From positions 1 through 57,897 of the forward strand of contig NZ_LWLS01000073.1 of assembly GCF_001905095.1 (NCBI RefSeq): 57,897 nt of DNA, written 5' to 3'. This document shows positions 50,602-57,897 of the stretch, piece after piece; positions within the stretch are counted from its first letter, which is position 1; each line of letters begins with the position of its first letter. The DNA is from Micromonospora sp. CB01531 (GTDB lineage: Bacteria > Actinomycetota > Actinomycetes > Mycobacteriales > Micromonosporaceae). Below the pieces are notes generated by a model. The model was given only the letters and a program-made list of their open reading frames with translations. It was not told where the DNA came from and ran no database searches. The translations under genes were made by a program, and so were the position numbers.

Positions 50602-51612
50602 ATGAGCCACGAGACGCCGACCACCGACCGGGCGCTGACCACCGCGCTGACCGAGGCCGCCGCAACGTCCGGTCGCGCCCCCTCGGTGCACAACACCCAG
50701 CCGTGGCGCTGGAAGGTGCTCCCCGACGCGCTGGAACTGCGGATGGTGCGGGAAGCCCGGCTCACCGCCACCGACCCGGAGGGCCGGCTGGTGACCCTGA
50801 GCTGCGGCGCGGCGCTGCACCACGCACGCGTGGCGCTGGCCGCCGAGGGCTGGACGGCACTGGTGGAGCGGCTGCCCGACCCGGCGCAGCCGGAACTACT
50901 CGCCCGGCTCACCGGGTTCCGGCACACCGGGGCGGATCCGGACGCGATGCGCCTCGTGCAGTGCATGCACGTCCGGCACACCGACCGCCGGCCGGTGCGC
51001 GAGGAGCCACTTCCCGGCCCGGCCCTCGACGAGATCGTGCGGGCGGCCCTCGCGGAGGGCGTACGGCTCGAGGTGCTGGACTCCGACCAGGTGATGGAGC
51101 TGGCCGCCGCAGCCGGGCAGGCCGCCACGGTGACGGCGGAAGACCCGGAAACCCGCGAGGAGCTGGAGTACTGGACCAGCCGGGCCGGCACCGGCACCGG
51201 GCTGCCGCCCGAGGTGCTGCCCGAGCAGGCCCCGCAGACCACCGTGCCGGCCCGGGACTTCGGCCGTCCCGGCACGCTGCCGATCGGCCCCGGGCACGAC
51301 CGGGCGGCCGTCTACGGGATCCTCTGGAACACCGAGGACGAGCCGGACAACTGGCTGCGCGCCGGTGAGGGCCTCTCCGCCGCCTGGCTGACCGCCACCC
51401 GGCTCGGCGCGTCGATGGTGCCGCTCAGCGGCGTGGTGGAGGTGGAAGGCACCCGGCAGACCGTGCGCCGGCTGCTGGCCGGGCTCGGCTTCCCATACCT
51501 GGCACTACGGCTGGGGCTCGCGGACCCGGCGCACGCGGGACCGCCGCACACCCCGCGCCTGCCCACCGAAGAGATCGTCGACACCTCCGCGGTACGCGCC
51601 GGCAGCGCTTAG
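50602..51612 (+). CDS. Acg-family nitroreductase-fold protein
   Basis: A 336-residue protein of the Acg (alpha-crystallin-gene-linked) FMN-binding family, which looks like a fused nitroreductase dimer. Landmarks: APSVHNTQPWRWKV (about 26-39), FRHTGADPDAM-RLVQCMHVRHTDRRPV, and near the C-terminus TATRLGASMVPLSGVVEVEG. In M. tuberculosis Acg and relatives belong to the DosR regulon, and have been proposed to sequester flavin. ATG 50602 has GGAAAGG upstream; an in-frame GTG two codons before is an alternative. It is divergent from the ATPase-hemerythrin gene with a shared putative DevR box. The hairpin after it overlaps the devS start. Confidence 0.88.
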   Translation: MSHETPTTDRALTTALTEAAATSGRAPSVHNTQPWRWKVLPDALELRMVREARLTATDPEGRLVTLSCGAALHHARVALAAEGWTALVERLPDPAQPELLARLTGFRHTGADPDAMRLVQCMHVRHTDRRPVREEPLPGPALDEIVRAALAEGVRLEVLDSDQVMELAAAAGQAATVTAEDPETREELEYWTSRAGTGTGLPPEVLPEQAPQTTVPARDFGRPGTLPIGPGHDRAAVYGILWNTEDEPDNWLRAGEGLSAAWLTATRLGASMVPLSGVVEVEGTRQTVRRLLAGLGFPYLALRLGLADPAHAGPPHTPRLPTEEIVDTSAVRAGSA

Positions 51613-51627
51613 CGGCTCGTTCCCGAC

Positions 51628-51658
51628 GGTCACCGGGCGATAACATCGCCCGGTGACC
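51628..51658. promoter_or_regulatory. 14-bp perfect inverted repeat spanning the devS start codon
   Basis: GGTCACCGGGCGAT (51628-51641), loop AAC, ATCGCCCGGTGACC (51645-51658). The GTG start of devS (51653-51655) is inside the right arm, and a -10-like TAACAT (51641-51646) sits at the centre, 6 bases before the GTG. It may act as an operator over a leaderless promoter, an RNA structure sequestering the start codon, or a terminator for the upstream gene. Confidence 0.7.
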
Positions 51659-53377
51659 AGCGCACCGAATCCCCGGAACGAGCACGTCACCCCGTCCCTG
51701 GGGCTGACCCCGCTCTCCCGGGTCCGGCTCGACGAGCTGCTGCAGGAGATGCTCGACCGGGTCGGCGAGGTGGTCACCAGCCGCGAACGGCTGCGCGCCC
51801 TGCTCGACGCGGTGGTCGGCATCGGCACTGACCTCGACCTGCGCAGCACCCTGCAGCGGATCGTGCAGTCGGCGTGCGAACTGGTCGGCGCGAAGTACGG
51901 CGCGCTCGGCGTGATCGGCCCGGACCGGCTGCTGCACGACTTCATCATCCATGGCATCAGCGAGGAGCTGCACGCGAAGATCGGCGAGCTGCCGCACGGC
52001 CGCGGGGTGCTCGGCCTGCTCATCGACGACCCCCGCCCGGTACGCATGCCGGACATCACCCAGCACCCCCTGTCGTACGGCTTCCCACCGCACCACCCGC
52101 CGATGCACAGCTTCCTCGGCGTGCCGGTGCGCATCCGCGACCACGTCTTCGGCAACCTCTACCTCGCCGAGAAGCAGGGCGCGGCCGAGTTCACCGAGGA
52201 CGACGAGGAGATCGTGGTCGCGCTGGCCGCCGCGGCCGGCGTCGCGATCGAGAACGCCCGCCTCTACGCGCTGGCCCACCGGCGGGAACGCTGGCTGGCC
52301 GCGACCGCCGAGATCACCTCGGTGCTGCTGGGCGAGGTCCGGCGTACCGACGCGCTGACCCTGGTGGCCCGGCGGGCCCGGGAGGTCGCCGAGGCGGAAC
52401 TGGCCCTGGTGCTGCTCTACGACGAGGACGAGGGCCAGTTCACCGTCGAGGTGGTCGACGCCACCGACGGGGCCGCCCGGGACCTCGTCGGCGTGGTGCT
52501 GCCCGCCGCCGAGACCAGCTTCGCCGGCTCGGTCACCGAACGCCGCCACGAGCTGCTGGCGAGCCTCGCCGAGGCCGCTCCCTGGCCGCGGCCCGTGGTC
52601 GCCGGGCCGGCGGTGGTCTCCCCGCTCGCCGCGGCCGACGCCCTGCACGGCGTGCTGGTGATCGCCCACCGGCCGGACCACGGTCCAGTCGGCCAGGACG
52701 ACGCCGCACTGCTGAACAGCTTCGCCGGGCAGGCCGCACTGGCCATGGAACGGGCCCGGGGCCAGGAGGAACGGGAACTGCTGGTGGTCCTGGAGGACCG
52801 CGAACGGATCGCCCGCGACCTGCACGACGTGGTGATCCAACGGCTGTTCGCCACCGGCCTGCAGTTGCAGAGCACCGCCCCCGTGGCGATGCGGCCCGAG
52901 GTGGCCAAGCGGATCAACCAGGCGGTCGACGACCTGGACGCCACCATCCGGGACATCCGCCGCACGATCTTCGAGCTGCGCACGCCGATGAGCGCCGCAC
53001 TGCGCACCGAGATCCGCGAGGCGATCGAGGTGGCCGCCGAGGCGCTGGGCCACCGCCCTCACCTGGAACTCAGCGGCCCGATCGACAGCGCCGTCCCGGA
53101 CGAGCTGCGACCCGAGCTCACCGCCGTGCTGCGGGAGGCGCTGTCCAACGCGGTACGCCACGCACAGGCCGACCATGTGTCGGTGACGATACGGGTCGAC
53201 GCCGGCTGGGTGACCATCACCGTCACCGACGACGGCGTCGGCTGCGACCCGGACGCGGCCCGCAGCGGCCTGGTGAACCTGCGCGAGCGGGCCGACCGGC
53301 TCGGCGGCGACTTCCAGCTCAGCCGGGTGGTCCCGCACGGCACCGAGGTGCGCTGGAGCGTCCCGCTGCTCGACTGA
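51653..53377 (+). CDS. devS: DevS/DosS-like GAF-GAF sensor histidine kinase
   Basis: A 574-residue cytoplasmic kinase. GAF-A (about 55-205) contains GFPPHHPPMHSFLGVPVRIR; the His before PPM (H148) aligns with the heme-ligating H149 of M. tuberculosis DosS, so heme-based O2/NO/CO sensing is likely. GAF-B covers about 225-365. The HisKA_3 phosphoacceptor is in RERIARDLHDVVIQRLF (H391), followed by a HATPase (REALSNAVRHAQADHV, GLVNLRERADRLGG). It presumably phosphorylates DevR encoded convergently just downstream. GTG 51653 overlaps a 14-bp inverted repeat and is preceded by a -10-like TAACAT. Confidence 0.92.
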   Translation: MTSAPNPRNEHVTPSLGLTPLSRVRLDELLQEMLDRVGEVVTSRERLRALLDAVVGIGTDLDLRSTLQRIVQSACELVGAKYGALGVIGPDRLLHDFIIHGISEELHAKIGELPHGRGVLGLLIDDPRPVRMPDITQHPLSYGFPPHHPPMHSFLGVPVRIRDHVFGNLYLAEKQGAAEFTEDDEEIVVALAAAAGVAIENARLYALAHRRERWLAATAEITSVLLGEVRRTDALTLVARRAREVAEAELALVLLYDEDEGQFTVEVVDATDGAARDLVGVVLPAAETSFAGSVTERRHELLASLAEAAPWPRPVVAGPAVVSPLAAADALHGVLVIAHRPDHGPVGQDDAALLNSFAGQAALAMERARGQEERELLVVLEDRERIARDLHDVVIQRLFATGLQLQSTAPVAMRPEVAKRINQAVDDLDATIRDIRRTIFELRTPMSAALRTEIREAIEVAAEALGHRPHLELSGPIDSAVPDELRPELTAVLREALSNAVRHAQADHVSVTIRVDAGWVTITVTDDGVGCDPDAARSGLVNLRERADRLGGDFQLSRVVPHGTEVRWSVPLLD

Positions 53378-53425
53378 GCCGCGCGACAGCTCAACCGCGG
53401 CGCGCGGGCCCGGCGGCCGGCGCCG

Positions 53426-54064
53426 TCAGTGCCGCTGGCCGAGCAGCCGGGTGGCCAGCACCGCCGCCTGGGTACGCCGCTCCAGGCCAAGCTTGGCCAG
53501 CACGCTGGAGACGTAGTTCTTCACCGTCTTCTCGGCGAGGAACATCTTGCCGGCGATCTCCCGGTTGGTGAGCCCCTCCGCCACGTACTCCAGGATCCGC
53601 CGCTCCTGCTCGGTGAGGGACTTCAGCTCGCGCGGCTGCTCGACACCGCTGCGGATCCGCTCCAACACCCGAGTGGTGATCGCCGGGTCGAGCAGCGACT
53701 GCCCGGCCGCCACCCGGCGGACCGCGTCCACCAGGTCGGTACCCCGGATCTGCTTCAGCACGTACCCGGCGGCACCCGCCATGATCGCCGCGAAGAGCGC
53801 CTCGTCGTCCTCGTACGAGGTGAGGATCAGCCCCTTGATCGAGGAGTCCACGGCCCGGATGTCCCGGCACACGTCGATGCCGTTGCCGTCGGGCAGCCGG
53901 GCGTCGAGGATCGCCACGTCGGGGCGGAGCGCCGGGATCCGGCGGGCGGCCTCCTGGGCGGAGCCGGACTCGCCGACCACCTCGATGTCGCCGCTGCTGG
54001 TGAGCAGGTCGGCAAGGCCACGACGGACGACCTCGTGGTCGTCGAGCAGGAACACCCGAATCAT
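53426..54064 (-). CDS. devR: DevR/DosR-like response regulator
   Basis: A 212-residue NarL-type regulator closely resembling M. tuberculosis DosR: VFLLDDHEVVRRGLADLL, phosphoacceptor Asp in VAILDARLPDGNG, LILTSYEDDEAL, GYVLKQIRG, and the C-terminal LTNREIAGKMFLAEKTVKNYVSSV-type helix-turn-helix with the ERRTQAAVLATRL tail. It should activate hypoxia and NO-responsive dormancy genes. It is convergent with devS rather than co-transcribed, unlike the mycobacterial dosRS order, and divergent from an Acg-family gene, with two DevR-like boxes in the 188-base gap, one 36 bases from its own start. Confidence 0.93.
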   Translation of the reverse strand: MIRVFLLDDHEVVRRGLADLLTSSGDIEVVGESGSAQEAARRIPALRPDVAILDARLPDGNGIDVCRDIRAVDSSIKGLILTSYEDDEALFAAIMAGAAGYVLKQIRGTDLVDAVRRVAAGQSLLDPAITTRVLERIRSGVEQPRELKSLTEQERRILEYVAEGLTNREIAGKMFLAEKTVKNYVSSVLAKLGLERRTQAAVLATRLLGQRH

Positions 54065-54099
54065 CCGTCCTTTCTACCCCGCCGGCCCCGGCTCGGCAC

Positions 54100-54113
54100 G
54101 GGCCGAAGGTCCC
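54100..54113. promoter_or_regulatory. Putative DevR box proximal to devR
   Basis: GGGCCGAAGGTCCC (reverse complement GGGACCTTCGGCCC), 36 bases upstream of the devR ATG, so autoregulation is likely. Confidence 0.65.
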
Positions 54114-54155
54114 TACCGTGCCGAGCCGCCCCAGGCAGACGGGCCCGCCCAGGTG

Positions 54156-54170
54156 GGGACCTCCGGCCCT
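54156..54170. promoter_or_regulatory. Putative DevR box proximal to the second Acg gene
   Basis: GGGACCTCCGGCCCT, identical over 15 bases to the box upstream of phosphoketolase, 83 bases upstream of the Acg ATG. It is 43 bp beyond the devR-proximal box, and the two point to both divergent genes. Confidence 0.7.
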
Positions 54171-54252
54171 GCTCGCGAAGCTGCTGGTTGCCGCACGGTA
54201 GGAGGGAACCACCCGGAAGATGGGCACGGCCTGCCACGGAAGGAGCACCACC

Positions 54253-55227
54253 ATGACCACGGGGTTCACCGTCGAACAGCTGCGGGCCGCCGCCACCGAC
54301 GCCGTCCGGGCGCCCTCCCTGCACAACACCCAGCCGTGGCGGTTCCGGCTGCGCGACGGCGGGATCGAACTCTCCGTCGACCCGCTGCGCCGGCTGCCCG
54401 CCACCGACCCGACCGGCTGGGGCACCCGGATCGCCTGCGGAGCGGCCCTGTTCAACCTGCGGCTGGCGCTCGCCGTGGCGGGCACGCCGGCCACAGTCCG
54501 GCTCCGCCCGTACCCCGCCAACCCGGACGTGGTCGCCCGGCTGATCCCGGACCTCCCGCGCCGCCCGACTCCCGCCGAGCAGAGCCTGTCCGCAGCCATC
54601 CACCGCCGGTTCAGCAACCGGGCCCCGTTCTGGCCCGACCCGGTCCCCGCCGACGCCCGCTGGCGCCTCGGTGAGGCCGCCCGGGCCGAGCAGTGCTGGC
54701 TGGAACTGGTGATCGGCACCGGCGCGGTCAACGCGCTCGCCGAGGTCGCCCGCAGCGCCCACCGGGTCCTGGAACGCGATCCGGCGTACGCGGCCGAGCG
54801 GGCCGAATGGATCCGCGCCGAGCCCTCGCCCGACGGCGTACCGGCCGCCGCGGGCGGGCCGCCGAGCGAGCCGCAGGACCTGCTGCCGCAGCGCGGCTTC
54901 GGCGGCCGCAACCGGGCACCCGGCCGGGACTTCGAACCGGAGCCGCTGGTCGCCGTGCTCGGCTCGACCGGGAACACCGCCGCCGACCAGGTCATCGCCG
55001 GCCAGGCCCTACAACGGGTGCTGCTCACCGCCACCGACGCCGGGCTCAGCGTGTCGCTGATCTCCCAGCCGATCGAGGTGCCCGGGGCGCGGGAGGCGCT
55101 ACGACTGTCCCTGGGCCGGTTCGGCACCCCGCAGATGGTGATGCGGATCGGCTACGGCCAGCCCGGCACCGCCACCCCGCGCCGCCCCGTCGACGAGGTG
55201 CTCGACCTGCCGGTGGTGCCGGCCTGA
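54253..55227 (+). CDS. Acg-family nitroreductase-fold protein
   Basis: A 324-residue protein of the same family as the gene at 50602. It has RAPSLHNTQPWRFRLRDGG near the N-terminus, IACGAALFNLRLALA, the IHRRFSNRAPFWPDPVP segment, and LLTATDAGLSVSLISQPIEV near the C-terminus. It probably binds FMN and acts in the hypoxic response. ATG 54253 has GGAAGGAGC upstream. It is divergent from devR, with two putative DevR boxes in between. Confidence 0.88.
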   Translation: MTTGFTVEQLRAAATDAVRAPSLHNTQPWRFRLRDGGIELSVDPLRRLPATDPTGWGTRIACGAALFNLRLALAVAGTPATVRLRPYPANPDVVARLIPDLPRRPTPAEQSLSAAIHRRFSNRAPFWPDPVPADARWRLGEAARAEQCWLELVIGTGAVNALAEVARSAHRVLERDPAYAAERAEWIRAEPSPDGVPAAAGGPPSEPQDLLPQRGFGGRNRAPGRDFEPEPLVAVLGSTGNTAADQVIAGQALQRVLLTATDAGLSVSLISQPIEVPGAREALRLSLGRFGTPQMVMRIGYGQPGTATPRRPVDEVLDLPVVPA

Positions 55228-55297
55228 CCTCGCCGCGCCCGGTCCCGGTCCTGGCGTCGCGCCTCCACAGCGCGGCGGCCAGCAAGTCCGGCCCAGG

Positions 55298-56305
55298 TCA
55301 GGCCGTCGGGGTAAAGCCGGCCAGCAGCTTCGCCTCCCGCTCCGGGTCGAGCCCGACCGCCGACCGGACCGGCCGCCCGGCACGGGGCGGCACCTGGCCC
55401 ACCGCGCGCAGCCAGCGCCAAGTGTCGGCGACCGTCTCGGCCACCGGCCGGCAGACCAGCCCCGCCGCGTACGCCCGCTCCACGCCCCGCTCCTGCAACC
55501 ATCGATACGGGTGGCCCGACGGAATCCAGATCGGCAGGTCGTTCCAGGGCTCCACGCCCCCGGCCAGGATCGGCTCCGGGTCCGTCCAGTGCAGGCTGGC
55601 GTCCGCGCCGGTCGCCACGACGGCCGCGTCGAGCAGCTCACCCATCGTCGCGTGCCCGGTCCGGCTCACCACGTTGTACGCCCCACCGACACCCTCGGCA
55701 CCTCGATCCAGCAGCCAGATCGCAAGGTCCCGCGCGTCGACATACTGCAGCGGCAGGTCGCGCGGCCCCGGAGCCAGGACCGGCCCGCCCCGGGCGATCC
55801 GCTGCAACCACCACGGCAGCCGCCCGATGTCCTCGCCCGGCCCGAGGATCAACCCGGCCCGGGCCAGCAACGCCCGCTCGCCGTACACCTCGACCGCAGC
55901 CCGCTCCCCGCCCGCCTTGAGCTGCGGATAGTCGCCGTCGACCGCGTCCGCCGCAGCGTCAACGGTCGACGCCTCCTCGCCCACGCCGGGCGGCACCGGC
56001 TCGGCATAGACCGACCCGCTGGAGACATAGACGTAGTGCGGCACCGCGTCGGCCAGCACCCGGGCCGCGTCCCGCACCGCCCGGGGCGCGCCGTCCCAGG
56101 TGTCCACGACCAGGTCCCACGCACCGCCGGCGAGCGCCGCCAACCCGTCCGGCGCCGTCCGGTCCCCCCGCAACCGGCGTACGCCCACCGGCACGTCACC
56201 GTGCAGCCCCCGGTTGAACACCGTCACCGACCAGCCCCGGCGTGCCGCCTCGGCCACCACGGCCCCACCCACGAATCCCGTCCCGCCCAACACCAGCAGT
56301 CTCAT
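55298..56305 (-). CDS. NAD-dependent epimerase/dehydratase-family protein (SDR)
   Basis: A 335-residue extended SDR. The N-terminal LLVLGGTGFVGGAVV is the dinucleotide-binding motif, then a VFNRG segment. YVSSGSVYAEP and the following Y-P-x-x-K-like YPQLKAGGE stand in for the catalytic region. The rest resembles isoflavone-reductase/epimerase relatives (LQYVDARDLAIWLLDRG, GAYNVVSRTGHATMGELL). The substrate is unknown. It ends 70 bases from the second Acg gene, convergent with it, and probably does not belong to the DevR block. Confidence 0.82.
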   Translation of the reverse strand: MRLLVLGGTGFVGGAVVAEAARRGWSVTVFNRGLHGDVPVGVRRLRGDRTAPDGLAALAGGAWDLVVDTWDGAPRAVRDAARVLADAVPHYVYVSSGSVYAEPVPPGVGEEASTVDAAADAVDGDYPQLKAGGERAAVEVYGERALLARAGLILGPGEDIGRLPWWLQRIARGGPVLAPGPRDLPLQYVDARDLAIWLLDRGAEGVGGAYNVVSRTGHATMGELLDAAVVATGADASLHWTDPEPILAGGVEPWNDLPIWIPSGHPYRWLQERGVERAYAAGLVCRPVAETVADTWRWLRAVGQVPPRAGRPVRSAVGLDPEREAKLLAGFTPTA

Positions 56306-57033
56306 ACGCCCCACCCTGCCCCCTGCGCGGCCCGTCGGTGAACAACGTTCTCGGTGAGCGGATCTGCCCAGGGCAGAAACCCTCCGCCGGCCGGCCGAAG
56401 CCGGCGCGCCTGGAGATCCCCGCCTCGCCCCTGCGGCCCGGCCCCGTGGCCCTGGCGAGGCGCTTCCGGCCTCCCGGCGGCCCCCTGCGCGTGATCGTCT
56501 GCCCCGTCCCGGCTCGCCGGCCCCGCCGCCGCCTGGCCGGGCTGCGGCTGCTGACCGGGCCGAGCATCCCGACCTCCCAAGCTCCGGCTGAACCGTGTTC
56601 GACTCCGTTTGCCGGACGTGGCGGTATCGCCGCTCGCCAGGCGTTGTGGCCGGCGATGTCCGGTTTGCGGGTGACGGTCGGCATCCTCGGCCTGGAATCT
56701 CTGGCGGCCGGGGGTCGTTGAACACGGTGCACGGCCGAGGAAGGCGCCCCGCGAGCCGGGGTGGCCAGGCCCGGAATGATGGCGGGCCCCGGTCGTTGCA
56801 CATGAACCACGCGACCGATGCCCCCGTGTGGTGGGGTGGTCGGGCCCGGAATGTTGGCGGGCCGCCGGTCGTTGGACATGGTCCCGGCGCCGCGAAGAGG
56901 CGAACCCCCGTTGCCCCGCGAGCTAGCCGGTCGAAAGACTTTCCCCGCTTTGTTTGAGCGCCTGACGGTGCTTGCGCGCCCTGCTCATCCCCATGGGCGG
57001 TGTGTGCGCCAACCCCCGAATGGAGCTTTCGTC
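56306..57033. other. 728-base intergenic region with imperfect tandem repeats
   Basis: Between the epimerase-like gene and the secreted lysozyme-like gene I find no credible gene. Open frames crossing it on both strands are GC-driven. The part from 56689 to 56880 carries three imperfect repeats (separate entry). The 150 bases before the downstream gene show no promoter or riboswitch that I can name. Confidence 0.6.
56689..56880. repeat. Three imperfect 76-78 bp repeats
   Basis: The unit has GGCCCGGAATGTTGGCGGGC followed by CCGGTCGTTGGACATG. Copies are at 56843-56880 and 56768-56804, and a degenerate copy at about 56689-56725 (GGCCTGGAATCTCTGGCGG, then GGTCGTTGAACACG). Copies of GGTCGTTG start at 56713, 56791 and 56867, so the periods are 78 and 76 bases. 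Confidence 0.7.
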
Positions 57034-57627
57034 ATGAATTCGATGCTGCGTAAGAGTGTTCTTGGTGTTGCTGGTCTGGCTTTCACCGGTGGTGTGTTCG
57101 CCGGTCCGATCGCCGCCCACGCGGATGCCCCGGTCACCGCTGCCAAGCCGGTGGCGGCCGTGCAGGCCGACAAGCCGACCGTCGACATGGGCAAGTTGAT
57201 CCCGCATGGTGTGCAGGGCGCCCAGTCGAAGATCACCCTGAACGACGAGCAGACCGCGAATGCGAAGGCGATCATCGCCGCGACGAAGAAGGCCGGTCTG
57301 CCGGAGCGGGCCGCGGTGATCTCGATCGCCACGAGTCTGCAGGAGTCGAAGCTGGAGAACCTGGGCCACCTCGGCGACAAGAATGACCATGACTCGCTGG
57401 GCCTGTTCCAGCAGCGCCCGTCCAGTGGTTGGGGTACGCCGGAGCAGATCACCGACCCGGAGTACGCGACCCTGGCGTTTGAGAAGGGTCTGAAGCAGGT
57501 CGACGGGTGGCAGGACATGCCGCTGACCAAGGCCGCCCAGACGGTGCAGGTGTCGGCCTACCCGGACGCCTACGCCCAGTGGGAGCAGCAGGCCGCTGAC
57601 CTGGTCGCCCAGCACTGGAACAGCTGA
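57034..57627 (+). CDS. Secreted lysozyme/transglycosylase-like cell-wall protein
   Basis: A 197-residue exported protein. A signal peptide (SVLGVAGLAFTGGVFAGPIA, cleavage probably after AAHADA near residue 31) leads to a ~140-residue mature domain. The visible core is AVISIATSLQESKLENLGHL, followed by NDHDSLGLFQQRPSSGWGTP, with the catalytic-type Glu in LQESK and the SLGLFQQRPS motif typical of actinobacterial lysozyme-like (transglycosylase) domains. Peptidoglycan cleavage is likely, but unproven. ATG 57034 has TGGAGC upstream, spacing 9. A strong hairpin follows the stop. Confidence 0.75.
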   Translation: MNSMLRKSVLGVAGLAFTGGVFAGPIAAHADAPVTAAKPVAAVQADKPTVDMGKLIPHGVQGAQSKITLNDEQTANAKAIIAATKKAGLPERAAVISIATSLQESKLENLGHLGDKNDHDSLGLFQQRPSSGWGTPEQITDPEYATLAFEKGLKQVDGWQDMPLTKAAQTVQVSAYPDAYAQWEQQAADLVAQHWNS

Positions 57628-57668
57628 CCCATCTGATCAGCTGACCAACTGAAGAACACGCACAAGCC

Positions 57669-57701
57669 GCTGGCCGGCACCCAAGACGGGTGCCGGCCAG
57701 C
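57669..57701 (+). terminator. Terminator hairpin after the secreted lysozyme-like gene
   Basis: GCTGGCCGGCACCC (57669-57682) pairs perfectly with GGGTGCCGGCCAGC (57688-57701) around AAGAC. It begins 42 bases after the stop codon. The remaining 196 bases to the window edge contain no gene I can support. Confidence 0.8.
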
Positions 57702-57897
57702 AGCATCTCCGCATCCTGAACGCCGCCGTCAGCGCTGACCGGAACCATCAAAGATCCCGAAGCGCGCACTGGCGCAGCAGCGCCCACGGCCAACTCGGCA
57801 GCGGGTCGTACCAGAAAGGAAGACCGCGACGCACGGGCGGCGAAGGCACACGACGGGGCTGGGGGCGACCGTGCCCGGCGCAGGGATCAAGCCTGAC

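Noticed and set aside
56196..56879. 227-codon minus-strand frame over the repeat region and the 5' end of the epimerase gene
   Set aside because: It overlaps the epimerase start, is Arg/Pro-rich, and its start lies in the repeat unit. No domain is recognisable, so I treat it as noncoding.
57034..57627. c-di-AMP (ydaO) riboswitch upstream of the lysozyme-like gene
   Set aside because: This gene type is often preceded by such a riboswitch in actinobacteria, but the conserved blocks of the motif were not found in the 150 bases upstream.
1..57897. CRISPR arrays, insertion sequences, integrase or transposase genes
   Set aside because: No regularly spaced identical repeats of 25-40 bases and no DDE, HUH or tyrosine-recombinase signatures were recognised in any frame.

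Overview
The window is high-GC actinobacterial DNA, most likely from Micromonospora or a close relative in Micromonosporaceae. The evidence is frequent GTG starts (plus TTG and probably CTG), an SsgB-like sporulation protein, a Spo0M-family protein, an F420-type luciferase-like oxidoreductase, an ECF42-type sigma factor and several leaderless-type promoters. The genus is an inference from gene content and style, not from a database comparison.

Layout. 1-2.1 kb: small accessory genes (Cys/Trp-rich small protein, glycine-rich-domain-like protein, APH-like kinase) next to a tRNA-Val(CAC). 2.1-8.7 kb: TIGR02611-like membrane protein, ssgB, an SDR divergent from an AraC regulator, an Rrf2 regulator, DUF4236, a K+ channel, an unknown protein, and a VOC dioxygenase-like gene divergent from a MarR regulator around a perfect palindrome. 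8.7-20.5 kb: TPR membrane protein, an OmpR-type two-component pair divergent from a LolA/RseB-like protein, a HelD-type RNA polymerase recycling helicase, a tandem GDPD enzyme, and Spo0M. 20.6-29.2 kb: a galactoside locus in which GH42 beta-galactosidase and a DeoR repressor are transcribed away from a sugar ABC importer (binding protein and two permeases) and a GH36 alpha-galactosidase. 29.2-36.4 kb: YciI-like protein with ECF42 sigma, a decayed CBM2 fragment, a translationally coupled four-gene ABC exporter/two-component operon, an F420 oxidoreductase and a 39-residue membrane protein. 36.4-43.7 kb: a Trp/Arg-rich repeat protein, EEP nuclease/phosphatase, tandem PAP2 phosphatase, BrkB-family protein, diacylglycerol-kinase-like protein, Clp N-domain protein and a small HTH regulator whose promoter is covered by twin operators, divergent from a PP2C phosphatase.

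43.8-55.2 kb is the most coherent part: it looks like a DevR/DosR dormancy (hypoxia) regulon in one block. It holds a DevS-like GAF-GAF histidine kinase, a DevR-like regulator, two Acg-type nitroreductase-fold proteins, two universal stress proteins, phosphoketolase, and a P-type metal ATPase fused to a C-terminal hemerythrin domain. Four copies of a GGGACCTYCGGCCC-like box, or a close variant, sit in the intergenic regions of this block. The block ends with an epimerase-like gene, an intergenic region with 76-78 bp imperfect repeats, and a secreted lysozyme/transglycosylase-like protein.
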